Assembly (NCBI GenBank): GCA_041690495.1
Contig: JAWLHE010000011.1
Coordinates: 62,001 to 126,000, forward strand
Reading direction: 5' to 3'
DNA: 64,000 nt
From: DATAAP01 sp041690495
Lineage (GTDB): Bacteria > Pseudomonadota > Alphaproteobacteria > CACIAM-22H2
Shown: one piece after another, positions 51,365-60,487 of the stretch
Layout: the number at the start of each line of letters is the position of its first letter
How positions within the stretch are numbered: position 1 is the first letter of the stretch
Program-made: the position numbers and the translations under genes
Notes under the pieces: model-generated
Databases searched by the model: none
What the model was told of the DNA's origin: nothing
The model's input: only the letters and a program-made list of their open reading frames with translations

Positions 51365-52599
51365 CGTTCGGCGATCGCGGTGGCTCGGTTGTACCAGTTC
51401 ATCAGCAGCGAAACGGCAAGACTGATGAAGAGATAGACCGCCATTGTGATGGTCATGACCTCGAGTGCCTGGCCGGTCTGGTTCAGCACAGTCCCGGCGA
51501 AGACGAGCATGATGTCCGGGTATGCGATCGCCGCGGCGAGCGAGGACGCCTTGACGAGATTGACGTACTGGTTGGTGAGCGGCGGCACGATCACGCGCAG
51601 CGCCTGCGGGATCACCACCAGCCGGTAGATCCGGCTGCGCGGCAGGCCGAGGGCGCGCGCCGCCTCGACCTGGCCGGGCGCGACGGCGAGGATGCCGGCG
51701 CGCACGATCTCGGCGATGAAGGCGGCGATGTAGAGCGATAGTGCCAGCAGCATCGCGACGAATTCGGGAATGACGGCGATGCCGCCCTGCAGGTTAAATC
51801 CGGCCAGCGCCGGGAATTCCCAGCGCAGCGGCAGGCCTGTCGCCAGGAACGCCGCAAGCGGCAGGCCGACTGCGAACGCGAGGGCCGGCCACAGCACGGC
51901 CGGGCGGACTCCGGTCAGGCGCTGGCGCCGCGCTGCCCAGCGGCCGAGCAGGATCGCCGCGGCGACGCCGACGGCCGCAGCGAGAGCAACGATCGCGAAG
52001 CCCGGCTGGAATTGCGGCGACGGAAGATAGAGCCCGCGGTTATTGAGCAGCACCATCCCGCCAAGGAACGGGATGCTCTGGCGCGGGCCCGGCAGCGGCC
52101 GCAGGATCGCGAAGTACCAGAAGAAGATCTGCAGCAGCAGCGGGATGTTGCGCAGCGTCTCGACATAGACCGCGGCGAGCCGCGCAATCAGCCAGTTGCT
52201 TGAAAGACGTCCCAGGCCGACCGCGAAGCCGAGTACGGTGGCGAACACGATCCCGGCCGCCGACAGCACCAGCGTGTTGAGCAGCGAGACGATGAAGGCG
52301 GCGGCGTAGCTCGACGACTCGCTGTAGGGGATCAGCGTCTGGTTGATCGCGAATCCCGCGGGCTGCCACAGGAAGCGGAAGCCGGAATTGACGTTCAGCC
52401 GCTCTAGATTGGTGACGGTATTGTGGACCACCCACAGCGCAAAGGCGAGCACCGCTGCCGCGAGCAGCCCCTGGATCAGGGCCGATCGTGCGCGCGGGCT
52501 GTTCCAGAGCGCCGGGCGCAGACCGGCCGTCGCCTTCAGGCGCAAGCGCCGTGTCGTCAGCGGAACGGCGGTGCGATCAGCAGGCCGCCGTCGCGCCAC
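51361..52599 (-). CDS. aapQ: General L-amino acid ABC transporter permease AapQ
   Basis: A 412-residue permease, read from a GTG at 52599 inside the 3' end of aapJ (43-base overlap); the family's homology starts about 20 residues later, so a non-standard later start cannot be excluded. ALIQGLLAAAVLAFALWVVH opens the first helix, NSGFRFLWQPAGFAINQTLI follows, and YVETLRNIPLLLQIFFWYFA plus the EAA loop QVEAARALGLPRSRIYRLVV near residue 320 mark the AapQ/BztB type. Works with AapJ and AapM to import acidic, basic and neutral L-amino acids. Confidence 0.93.
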   Translation of the reverse strand: MARRRPADRTAVPLTTRRLRLKATAGLRPALWNSPRARSALIQGLLAAAVLAFALWVVHNTVTNLERLNVNSGFRFLWQPAGFAINQTLIPYSESSSYAAAFIVSLLNTLVLSAAGIVFATVLGFAVGLGRLSSNWLIARLAAVYVETLRNIPLLLQIFFWYFAILRPLPGPRQSIPFLGGMVLLNNRGLYLPSPQFQPGFAIVALAAAVGVAAAILLGRWAARRQRLTGVRPAVLWPALAFAVGLPLAAFLATGLPLRWEFPALAGFNLQGGIAVIPEFVAMLLALSLYIAAFIAEIVRAGILAVAPGQVEAARALGLPRSRIYRLVVIPQALRVIVPPLTNQYVNLVKASSLAAAIAYPDIMLVFAGTVLNQTGQALEVMTITMAVYLFISLAVSLLMNWYNRATAIAER

Positions 52600-53573
52600 A
52601 GCGCGTTCTGGCCGCGGGCGAGGTCGAGCCGCGTGCCGGGACCGAGATGACGGCTGAAGATCTCGCCGTAATTGCCGACCAGCCGGATTGCGTCATAGGC
52701 CCAGGTGGCGGACAGTCCGTTGCGCTGGCCGAGATCGCCGTCGACACCGAGCAGGCGCTTGACTTCCGGGTTCTGGGAGCTGGTGCGCATCTTCTCGACA
52801 TTGGCGGTGGTCAGGCCGAGTTCCTCGGCAGCGATCAGCGCAAAATAGGTCCAGCGCGCGATGTGAGTCCATTGCGGGTCGCCCTGGCGCACCATCGGGC
52901 CGATCGGCTCCTTGGAGATCACCTCCGGCAGGATCACATGGTCGGCGCGGTTCTTGAGGCCAAGGCCGCGCGCGGCAAGGCTGGCGCGGTCGTTCGACCA
53001 GGCATCGCACCGCCCTTCCTCGTAGGACCGCCGCGCCTCGTCGAGGTCGGCGAAGGTGACGACCGAGTACTTCATGTTTCGCGTGCGGAAGAAGTCGGCG
53101 ATGTTGAGCTCGGTCGTCGTGCCCTGGGCGATGCAGATCGACGCGCCATCGAGTTCGGTCGCGCTCTTCACGCCGGCGCTCTTCCTCACCATGAAGCCCT
53201 GGCCGTCGTGGAACAGGGCCTGGGTGAATTCGAGCCCACCGCCGTTATCGCGCACATAGGTCCAGGTGAAGCGATGGGTGAGGATGTCGACAGCGCCGGT
53301 CTGCAGCGCCGCGAACGCTTCGCGCGGGGCAAGCGGTGTCAGCTTGATCTTGCCGGCGTCGCCGAAGATGGCGGCGGCGAGCGCCCGGCACAGGTCAATG
53401 TCGAAGCCGCGCCTGTTGCCCTGGTCGTCGGTGAAGGCAAAGCCGGGAATATTGGGCGCCGTGCCGCAATGGAGCATGCCACGCTGTCTGACGTCGTCCA
53501 GGGTAGCGGCAGAGGTAGCGGCGGAAAGACCGAACAGGGCGGCGAACGCCGCCACGGCGAAGCGAAGATGCAT
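52557..53573 (-). CDS. aapJ: General L-amino acid ABC transporter substrate-binding protein AapJ
   Basis: A 338-residue periplasmic binding protein starting at the ATG at 53573 after GGGGAG. Signal peptide residues 1-22 (LFGLSAATSA). The mature chain begins TLDDVRQRGMLHCGTAPNIP and has GFAFTDDQGNRRGFDIDLCR, ALQTGAVDILTHRFTWTYVR, ICIAQGTTTELNIADFFRTR and RCDAWSNDRASLAARG, the AapJ/BztA pattern. AapJ binds many L-amino acids. Divergent from hutH across 140 bases, so the two may share control by histidine. Confidence 0.94.
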   Translation of the reverse strand: MHLRFAVAAFAALFGLSAATSAATLDDVRQRGMLHCGTAPNIPGFAFTDDQGNRRGFDIDLCRALAAAIFGDAGKIKLTPLAPREAFAALQTGAVDILTHRFTWTYVRDNGGGLEFTQALFHDGQGFMVRKSAGVKSATELDGASICIAQGTTTELNIADFFRTRNMKYSVVTFADLDEARRSYEEGRCDAWSNDRASLAARGLGLKNRADHVILPEVISKEPIGPMVRQGDPQWTHIARWTYFALIAAEELGLTTANVEKMRTSSQNPEVKRLLGVDGDLGQRNGLSATWAYDAIRLVGNYGEIFSRHLGPGTRLDLARGQNALWRDGGLLIAPPFR

Positions 53574-53713
53574 GGCGTTTCTCCCCTCTCGCAGGCATGC
53601 CGGCACGGCCGGCGGCCGACGCTTTGATCAGTTGTCGCACAAATACCATGCTTCGCGGGTCCGGGACCAGACCGCGGCTTGACCCTGCGCCGGCAGCCGT
53701 GTCTCGATAGGCT

Positions 53714-55246
53714 ATGACCTCCTTCGCTCTGCAGCCTGGCGCCCTCACCCTCTCCGACATGCGCCGGCTCGCTGCCGGCACGCAGATCCAGATCGCGGAG
53801 GAGTGCTGGCCCCTGGTCGATGCCGCGGCGGGCGTCGTTGCGCGCGTCGCCGACCGCAAAGAGGCAGTCTATGGCATCAATACCGGTTTCGGATTGCTGG
53901 CGCGGCAACGCATAGCGCCCCGGGACGTGAGCGAGTTGCAGCGCCGGCTGGTGCGCTCGCACGCCGTGGGTACGGGCGAATTGCTGGCGGACGACATCGT
54001 GCGGCTGGTGCTCGCCCTGAAAGTGAATGCGCTGGCCCGCGGCCATTCCGGCGTGCGGCGCGCGGTCATCGAGACGCTGGCGGCGCTCTACAATGCGAAC
54101 GTGCTGCCGGCGATCCCGTCAAAGGGCTCGGTCGGCGCGTCGGGCGACCTCGCGCCGCTCGCGCATCTGTCGCTGACCCTGATCGGCGAGGGCGAGTTCC
54201 GCGCCAGCGGCGAGACGCTCGCCGCGAGCGAGGGGCTGGCGCGCGCGAGGCTCGCCCCGCTTGCGCTCGAGGCCAAGGAAGGCCTCGCTCTGCTCAACGG
54301 CACCCAGGTGTCGACGGCGCTCGCGGCGAAGGGCCTCTTCGCGATCGAGGACGTGTTCGCCGCGGCGCTCGCCGCCGGTGCGCTGAGCATGGACGCGGCC
54401 AAGGGCTCCGACGCACCGTTCGACCCGCGCATCCAGGCGGTGCGCGGCCATCCCGGCCAGGCCGACGTTGCCGGAGTGCTCAAGGCGCTAGCCGCCGGCA
54501 GTGCCATCCGCGAATCGCATCGCGCCGGCGACGACCGCGTCCAGGACCCCTACTCGTTGCGCTGCCAGCCCCAGGTGATGGGCGCCGCCCTCGATCTGAT
54601 CCGCTTCGCGGCCGATTCGATCGCGCGCGAGGCCAACGCCGTATCCGACAATCCGCTCGTCTTCAGCCAGTCCGACGAGATCCTGTCCGGCGGCAATTTC
54701 CACGCCGAGCCGGTCGCCTTCGCCGCCGACATCCTGGCGATGGCGGTGGCGGAGATTGGGTCGCTGTCGGAGCGCCGCACGGCGCTGCTGGTCGATCCGG
54801 CGATGAGCGGCGGCCTGCCGGCGTTCCTGGTCGCCGAGCCCGGGCTCAATTCCGGCTTCATGATCGCGCAAGTGACTGCGGCGGCGCTGGTCTCCGAGAA
54901 CAAGGCGCTAGCGCACCCATCCAGCATCGACAGTCTGCCGACCTCCGCCAACCAGGAGGACCATGTCAGCATGGCGACCTACGCGGCGCGGCGGCTGCAC
55001 GACATGGCGCGCAATGCCGCGGACATCGTCGCCATCGAGTTGCTGGCCGCCGCACAGGGCATCGACTTGCGCCGGCCGCTGGCGACGAGCCCGGCGCTCG
55101 CGGCCGTAATGCGTGCGATCCGCGAGCGCGCCGCGTTCCTCGACCAGGACCGCGCGATGGCGCCCGACATCGCCGCCGTCCGCGAACTGATCGAGAGCGG
55201 CTGGTTCCGTACGCAGATCGGACCGATGCTGCCGTCCGACGGCTAA
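53714..55246 (+). CDS. hutH: Histidine ammonia-lyase
   Basis: Deaminates histidine to urocanate, the first hut step. The 510-residue protein has VYGINTGFGLLARQRI near residue 53, RSHAVGTGELLADDIVRLVL near 82, and the MIO cofactor tripeptide Ala142-Ser143-Gly144 in KGSVGASGDLAPLAHLS. LLNGTQVSTALAAKGL, QDPYSLRCQPQVMGAALDLI near 278 and SDNPLVFSQSDEILSGGNFH complete the active site. Length and motifs are typical. It is about 14 kb from the other hut genes and divergent from aapJQM. Confidence 0.97.
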   Translation: MTSFALQPGALTLSDMRRLAAGTQIQIAEECWPLVDAAAGVVARVADRKEAVYGINTGFGLLARQRIAPRDVSELQRRLVRSHAVGTGELLADDIVRLVLALKVNALARGHSGVRRAVIETLAALYNANVLPAIPSKGSVGASGDLAPLAHLSLTLIGEGEFRASGETLAASEGLARARLAPLALEAKEGLALLNGTQVSTALAAKGLFAIEDVFAAALAAGALSMDAAKGSDAPFDPRIQAVRGHPGQADVAGVLKALAAGSAIRESHRAGDDRVQDPYSLRCQPQVMGAALDLIRFAADSIAREANAVSDNPLVFSQSDEILSGGNFHAEPVAFAADILAMAVAEIGSLSERRTALLVDPAMSGGLPAFLVAEPGLNSGFMIAQVTAAALVSENKALAHPSSIDSLPTSANQEDHVSMATYAARRLHDMARNAADIVAIELLAAAQGIDLRRPLATSPALAAVMRAIRERAAFLDQDRAMAPDIAAVRELIESGWFRTQIGPMLPSDG

Positions 55247-55253
55247 GCGGCGG

Positions 55254-55703
55254 TCAGTCCTTGCCGAGCCGTTGCAGGACCCGCTGGCGCGCGGCGCCGC
55301 GCTCCCTGTCCGGCAGGTAGATCAGCTCGCCGAGGCGCCGCATCAGGTTTGCCTCGTAGTCGTGCAGCGTGTCGTCGGCGTAGATCACCTCGTAGATCAT
55401 CTCGAACAGCTCGACGCGCTCGTCCGCGGGCCACTCGCGGTTGATGACGCGCGTGAAGCCAAAGATCTGGATCGACTCGCCGGCTGCCTTCTCTCCCGCA
55501 TGCGCCAGCATCGCCGCTTCGTCCGGCGGCAGGCTGAACCGCCGCGCCAGCACGCGCTCGATCGCCTCGCGCTCGCGCGGCTCGATGTCGCCGTCGAGGG
55601 ACGCAGCCTCGCACAGCAGGGCGGCTGCAGCGAGCCGCAGCTCGTCTTTCTGGTGGCGCCGCGTTTCGCCCGCCGCGAACAGGTCCTTGAGTCGTCCGAT
55701 CAT
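55254..55703 (-). CDS. TerB-domain protein (tellurite-resistance TerB-like)
   Basis: A 149-residue all-helical TerB-like domain: LRLAAAALLCEAASLDGDIE near residue 24 with the acidic DGDIEPRERE metal-binding-type loop, ARRFSLPPDEAAMLA, and EMIYEVIYADDTLHDYEANL near 100, a second acidic loop, then RLGELIYLPDRERGA. In alphaproteobacteria such free-standing proteins are common and not usually tied to tellurite resistance. It converges on hutH with 7 bases between stops. Function unknown. Confidence 0.88.
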   Translation of the reverse strand: MIGRLKDLFAAGETRRHQKDELRLAAAALLCEAASLDGDIEPREREAIERVLARRFSLPPDEAAMLAHAGEKAAGESIQIFGFTRVINREWPADERVELFEMIYEVIYADDTLHDYEANLMRRLGELIYLPDRERGAARQRVLQRLGKD

Positions 55704-55775
55704 CGTACGTTCCCGATTTGTAGCGACGCTGGGCGCCTGTTGTGGAACGCCCGCGCCCTTACTAGGTTCATCGCC

Positions 55776-56387
55776 ATGGACTTTGCAAGCGATGCGCGCC
55801 GCATGTCGCCAGCGACCGGCCGCAACCGCGACCCCATCCTCGCGGTGCTACGGCGCGTGCTGCCTCCGAAGGGCGTGGTCCTGGAGATCGCGAGCGGGAC
55901 AGGCGAGCACGCAGTCTATTTCGCGCGCAACCTGCCGGATCTCGTATGGCAGCCAAGCGATCCCGACGCCGAATCGCGGGAGTCGATTGCCGCATGGACG
56001 GACGCGAGCGGCGCCGCCAATGTCCGGCCGCCGCTTGACCTCGATGCCGCGGCCCCGTCCTGGCCGATCGAGCGCGCCGACGCGGTCGTCTGCATCAATA
56101 TGGTGCACATCGCGCCGTGGAGGGCGACGGAGGGACTGCTGAGCGGCGCCGCGCGAATCCTACCCGCCGGCGGCGTGCTCTATCTCTACGGGCCATACAA
56201 GCGCGACGGCCGGCATACGGCGCCGAGCAACGAGGCATTCGACGGCGATCTGCGTCAGCGCAATCCCGAATGGGGCGTACGCGACATCGCCGAGGTACGG
56301 AACGTCGCCTCGGTGTTCGGATTGCGCCTCCAGGAAGTCGCCGAGATGCCGGCCAACAACTTGTCCGTGGTTTTCGACCGCAGATAG
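55776..56387 (+). CDS. DUF938 SAM-dependent methyltransferase-like protein
   Basis: A 203-residue protein starting at the ATG at 55776. RRMSPATGRNRDPILAVLRR at the N-terminus, the SAM loop VLEIASGTGEHAVYFARNLP near residue 35, WQPSDPDAESRESIAAW, VVCINMVHIAPWRATEGLL near 105, GVLYLYGPYKRDGRHTAPSN near 130 and EVAEMPANNLSVVFDRR at the end are the DUF938 signature. The family is predicted to methylate small molecules; substrate unknown. A candidate small RNA and terminator follow it. Confidence 0.9.
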   Translation: MDFASDARRMSPATGRNRDPILAVLRRVLPPKGVVLEIASGTGEHAVYFARNLPDLVWQPSDPDAESRESIAAWTDASGAANVRPPLDLDAAAPSWPIERADAVVCINMVHIAPWRATEGLLSGAARILPAGGVLYLYGPYKRDGRHTAPSNEAFDGDLRQRNPEWGVRDIAEVRNVASVFGLRLQEVAEMPANNLSVVFDRR

Positions 56388-56469
56388 GCGGGGACCGGCC
56401 CACGATGCGTACCCGAAAAAAGTGCGCCGGATTCATAAAACTTAAACCAATTCCCGGCATAGTGGCTCC

Positions 56470-56547
56470 TGCGCGCGGGACGGCTCCACCGTCCGATGCG
56501 CGGGTTGAGGCCTCGCCACGGATGTACTGGCGAGGTTTCGCTTTTCT
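56470..56547 (+). ncRNA. Candidate small RNA ending at an intrinsic terminator
   Basis: In the 183 bases between the DUF938 gene and a convergent gene, a stable two-part hairpin (outer stem CGCGC/GCGCG, inner GGACGG/CCGTCC with CTCCA loop, 56474-56504) is followed 8 bases later by the terminator at 56513-56547. The exposed CUCC in the loop could pair with a ribosome-binding site, as in several alphaproteobacterial trans-acting RNAs. I found no convincing -35/-10 pair, so it could also be a processed 3' UTR of the DUF938 transcript. Confidence 0.3.
56513..56547 (+). terminator. Intrinsic terminator
   Basis: An 8-base stem CCTCGCCA (56513-56520) and TGGCGAGG (56530-56537) with a 9-base loop is followed directly by TTTCGCTTTT. 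The T-rich tail is only on the plus strand, so it ends rightward transcription from the DUF938 gene or the candidate RNA. Confidence 0.65.
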
Positions 56548-56570
56548 GGGGTTCCGCTTCGCCGGTCCAC

Positions 56571-57173
56571 TCAATCCCACACCCGGCTTGCATTCGGATT
56601 GACAAAGCTGACGGTCAGCACCGTCAGCCGCGAGTCCTCGCCGGTCAGGCGCACGTGCACCCACCCCTGACGCTCCTCGTGAAGCGCCCGTCGGTCGATG
56701 CCCCGCCCCGTCACGGCGCCGGACGCCGCCTCGCCCGCCGCGCGCCAGGTTGAGATCAGCTCCGCGATCCTCGCCGAAGGCATGATGCCGATCACCCCGG
56801 ACAGTGCGCCGGCCAGCTTGCGCAACTGCGCGCGGCATAGATCGGAATCCGCCGCGTGCATCGTCAGCTGCAGGATCGCGCGATCGACCTTCCGGGGCCC
56901 GCTGCCGAACACGTAATAGGCGAGACTGCCAGGCGGATCAGCCGCCCCGACCCGGCCGCATTCGCGAATGGCCCCATTGCGCTCGCACGACCAGCCGCCG
57001 CGACGCGAGGCGCTCTCACGCCAGACATTCCCCGCGTCGAGACCATATGGAGCCAGGGCCCTGCACAGTGTTGCAGGCCGCTGCACATGGTCGAGATCGA
57101 GCGGTCGCGCGGCGCATGGGGCGGCCAGGAGAAAAACGGCCCCGCCTCCGGCCAGCCATCGATGCAGTTCCAT
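56571..57173 (-). CDS. Exported protein of unknown function
   Basis: A 200-residue protein with a signal peptide (residues 1-22, GGGAVFLLAAPCAARP). The mature chain has four cysteines, in RPATLCRALAPYGL, GGWSCERNGAIREC and SDLCRAQLRKL, which could form two disulfides, and a helical second half ending LTVLTVSFVNPNASRVW. The pattern SCERNGAIRECG suggests a small secreted enzyme-inhibitor-like or DUF6030-type protein, but I do not recognise it with confidence. Downstream of, and in line with, the RND pump genes (74-base gap). Confidence 0.7.
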   Translation of the reverse strand: MELHRWLAGGGAVFLLAAPCAARPLDLDHVQRPATLCRALAPYGLDAGNVWRESASRRGGWSCERNGAIRECGRVGAADPPGSLAYYVFGSGPRKVDRAILQLTMHAADSDLCRAQLRKLAGALSGVIGIMPSARIAELISTWRAAGEAASGAVTGRGIDRRALHEERQGWVHVRLTGEDSRLTVLTVSFVNPNASRVWD

Positions 57174-57247
57174 GCCGCAAATGTGTGGCGGGCACGCGTC
57201 ACCGCGCCCTGTTCTTACGGACTAATCCGGCCGCCGGAGCGCCAGAC

Positions 57248-60200
57248 CTATTTGCGGCCCTTCTTCGTTGCGTGCCGGCCCTTGCGCCACCAATCGGCAG
57301 GGCGCTGCTCGAGGGGTGCCGGATCGTTCGCCGGCGCAGGCGCCAGTTCGGGTGCCCGGCCGCGCCAGCTACGGATCCGGGCGGACGCGTTCTCGCGCAG
57401 CATCAGCGCGCACGGCGTCAGGATCAGGGTCAGCACGGTCGCAAAGCCGAGACCATAGACGATCGCCTGGGAAAGCTGGATCCACCATTGCGACGACGGC
57501 GCGTTGATCGTCACCGCGCGGCCGATCATGTCGATGTTGATGCCGAACATCAGCGGCAACAGGCCGAGCACGTTGTTGAGCGCAGTCAGCAGGACCGGGC
57601 GCAGGCGCTCGGCACCGGTGATGAGGATCGCCTCGCGCGGCGCATGTACTTTGCGGACCTGATCGTAGGTGTCGATCAGCACGATGTTGTTGGCAACGAC
57701 GATGCCGGCGAGCGCCACAACGCCGATGCCCGACATGACGATGCCGAACGGCTGGCCGGCGACAAGCAGCCCGATCAACACGCCGAATGTGGACATGACG
57801 ACCGCAGAGAGGATGAGCGCAGTGTTGTAGAAGCTGTTGAACTGCGCCAGCAGGATCAGGAAGATCAGGAATATGGCGCCGGCGAAGGCCTTCGACAGGA
57901 AGTCCGCCGCCTTCTTCTGCTCTTCGTCCTCTCCCTTGAATCGAATGTCGATGCGGCGGTCGATGCTCTGGCTCGCGAGCCATTCGCGGATTTCGGCCAT
58001 CTTGGCGTCGGCGAGCACGCCAGGCTCGACATCCGCCTTGACCGTGATGATGCGACGCTGATCGACGCGCTGTATCTGGCCGGTCTTGGGCATGGCCGAG
58101 CGCTCGACGAAATTCGCGATCGGCACCAGGCCCTGCTGGGTCTGCACGCGAATGCGGTCGAGCTGCTCCAGAGTGCGGAACTCGGTCGGATAGCGGATGG
58201 AGATATCGATCTCCTCGTCACTGTCGGATGGCCGGTATTCCGTCACTTTCAGACCATTGGTCACCAGCTTCAGGACATTGCCGACCGCCGTCACGTCTGC
58301 ACCGAACTTCGCCGCCTGGACACGGTCGATCTCCAGCTCCCACTGAATGCCGGGAAGCGGGCGCGTGTCCTCGACGTTGCGCACACCCGCCATCGAATCG
58401 ACATGGCGGCGCACGCGGTCCACGACCGGCGGAATCAGCTCCGGATCGCGTGCGCCGATCTGGATGTGAATCGGCTTGCCGACCGGCGGTCCGCCTTCCT
58501 CTCGCCGCGCCTCCAGGCGGATGCCCGCCAGATCGCGCGTCCGCGCAAGAATGTCGGCCAGGATTTCGTCTGCCCTGCGCCGCCGCTGCCAGTCCGCGAA
58601 CTCGAGCTGCACGGTTCCGATCGTGTCCTCCGGGAGATCCATGCCGCCCTGCTGCTGCTGCTTGCCGCTGCGCGTGTATATCGAGGCGAACTCCCTCCGC
58701 TCCCGCTGCAGCTCCAGGACTGCCGCCTCGACCTCGCGCACCAGCGTATCCTGCTCGCGCACGGACAGATTCCCGCGCGCCTGGATCAACACCATGGCGC
58801 GGTCGGGCTCGATCTTGGGAAAGAACTCGACGCCCCGGCCATAGGCGCCGTAGAGAACGACGACCGTCGCCAGCAGCGCCACCGCGGCCAGCAACACGCT
58901 TGCCGGACGGCGCAAAGCACGATCGAGGACGCGCACATATGCGCCGGTGAATCCGCGTTGCCCCGACAGGTCGTGCGCCTCGATGGCCTTCACCGCGTCC
59001 GAGCTCGCGGTGCCCCCGCCGGCCTTGCCGATCAGCGCGCCGAGCGCCGGCACGAAGACCAGCGCCATCATCAGCGCGGCGGCCATCGTCACGAACTGCG
59101 AGATCGGCAGGAATTTCATGAACTCGCCGACCACACCGGGCCAGAATAGCAGCGGCAGGAAGGCGGCAAGCTGCGTCGCCGTCGACGAGATGATCGGCCA
59201 GGCCATTCGCCGCGCGGCCAGCGAATAAGCGTCGCGCCGTGCCATCCCCTCGGCCATGCGTGCATCGGCGTATTCCGTGACGACGATTGCGCCGTCGACG
59301 ACGTTTCCGGCCGCGAAGATCAGCCCAAACAGGACCACGATATTCACGGTCAGCCCCATGCCCGCCAGCATGAGGATGCCCGCGAGGAACGAACCCGGCA
59401 CGGCGACTGCGACCAGCGTCGTCGTGCGCCAGCCGAGCGTCGCCAGCACGATGATCAGCACGAGCACCACGGCAACCGCGAGATTGTTCTCGAGATCGCC
59501 GAGCATCAGCCGAATGGTCTCCGACTTGTCCTGGCTGTACCCGACCTTGATTCCGGCCGGCCAGCCGGCCCGCTCGGCCTCGACGACCGCGCGGACCCGC
59601 TCGATCGTTCCGATTATGTTGGTGCCGGTGCGCTTGGAAACCTCGAGCACTACGGTCGGCTCGCCATCGACCCGGGCGTAGGCCTCGCGGTCCTTGAAGG
59701 TGCGTCGTACCTCCGCCACGTCGCGCACCCGAACGGCGCGATCGCCGTCGACCACGAGCGGCAGGTTCAGGATATCCGAGACCCGTGCGAAAAGGCCGGG
59801 CAATTTCACGGCGAACCGGCCCTGCCCCGTGTCGAGCGATCCCGCGGCAATGATCTGGTTCGAGCGCGTGACCTGCTGAATGACCTGATCGGCCGAGAGC
59901 CCGTAGCTTTCGACCCGGATCGGGTCGATCAGCACCTCGACCAGCTCGTCCCGTGTTCCGACGATCCTGGCTTCGAGGACCTCGGGTACACTCTCGACGC
60001 GGTCGCGTAGATCGCGTGCAAGCCGCAGCAGGGCCCGCTCCCCTGCGTCCCCCGAGATAGTGACCACCAGCACCGGGAACAGGCTGAGATTGACCTCATG
60101 GACGACCGGCTCCTCGGTCTCGGTCGGCAGCTCCGGCTTGGCAATGTCGACCTTCTCCCGCACGTCGCTCAGCGCCTTCGCCGCGTCGAAGCCCGCCTCG

Positions 60201-60487
60201 AATTCGAGCAGCACGAAAGCGCCGCCTTCGAAGGCCGTCGAACGCATCTCCTTGATGCCCTCGACGCTGCGCAGCTCCTGTTCCATCGGCCGGACGAGCA
60301 GCCGCTCCGCATCCTCCGGACTGATGCCCTGGTGGATCATCGAAACGTAGATGATCGGAATGCGGACGTCGGGCTCGGCTTCCTTCGGGATCTCGAGCCA
60401 GCTCACCCAACCGGCGAGCAGCAGGAGGACGAGCGCCGCGAGCACGAGCCGGCTGCGCGACAGCGCAAAACCAATCAGGGAACTCAT
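57248..60487 (-). CDS. RND efflux pump inner-membrane permease
   Basis: A 1079-residue resistance-nodulation-division transporter with the two-fold layout: helix 1 (residues 10-28), periplasmic porter domain, helices 2-6 (about 330-500), helix 7 near 535, second porter domain and helices 8-12 (about 860-1030). LEIPKEAEPDVRIPIIYVSM after the first helix and PISQFVTMAAALMMALVFVP are typical of HAE-type pumps. In helix 4 the proton-relay pair Asp-Asp reads VDG (GNVVDGAIVVTEY), so only one Asp is kept. The C-terminus is lysine/arginine-rich. Its ATG overlaps the adaptor stop (ATGA). Substrate unknown; no TolC-like gene is nearby. Confidence 0.93.
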   Translation of the reverse strand: MSSLIGFALSRSRLVLAALVLLLLAGWVSWLEIPKEAEPDVRIPIIYVSMIHQGISPEDAERLLVRPMEQELRSVEGIKEMRSTAFEGGAFVLLEFEAGFDAAKALSDVREKVDIAKPELPTETEEPVVHEVNLSLFPVLVVTISGDAGERALLRLARDLRDRVESVPEVLEARIVGTRDELVEVLIDPIRVESYGLSADQVIQQVTRSNQIIAAGSLDTGQGRFAVKLPGLFARVSDILNLPLVVDGDRAVRVRDVAEVRRTFKDREAYARVDGEPTVVLEVSKRTGTNIIGTIERVRAVVEAERAGWPAGIKVGYSQDKSETIRLMLGDLENNLAVAVVLVLIIVLATLGWRTTTLVAVAVPGSFLAGILMLAGMGLTVNIVVLFGLIFAAGNVVDGAIVVTEYADARMAEGMARRDAYSLAARRMAWPIISSTATQLAAFLPLLFWPGVVGEFMKFLPISQFVTMAAALMMALVFVPALGALIGKAGGGTASSDAVKAIEAHDLSGQRGFTGAYVRVLDRALRRPASVLLAAVALLATVVVLYGAYGRGVEFFPKIEPDRAMVLIQARGNLSVREQDTLVREVEAAVLELQRERREFASIYTRSGKQQQQGGMDLPEDTIGTVQLEFADWQRRRRADEILADILARTRDLAGIRLEARREEGGPPVGKPIHIQIGARDPELIPPVVDRVRRHVDSMAGVRNVEDTRPLPGIQWELEIDRVQAAKFGADVTAVGNVLKLVTNGLKVTEYRPSDSDEEIDISIRYPTEFRTLEQLDRIRVQTQQGLVPIANFVERSAMPKTGQIQRVDQRRIITVKADVEPGVLADAKMAEIREWLASQSIDRRIDIRFKGEDEEQKKAADFLSKAFAGAIFLIFLILLAQFNSFYNTALILSAVVMSTFGVLIGLLVAGQPFGIVMSGIGVVALAGIVVANNIVLIDTYDQVRKVHAPREAILITGAERLRPVLLTALNNVLGLLPLMFGINIDMIGRAVTINAPSSQWWIQLSQAIVYGLGFATVLTLILTPCALMLRENASARIRSWRGRAPELAPAPANDPAPLEQRPADWWRKGRHATKKGRK

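Noticed and set aside
56804..59149. A 781-codon plus-strand frame
   Set aside because: Mostly antisense to the RND permease and the unknown exported protein; no motif and extreme His/Arg content.
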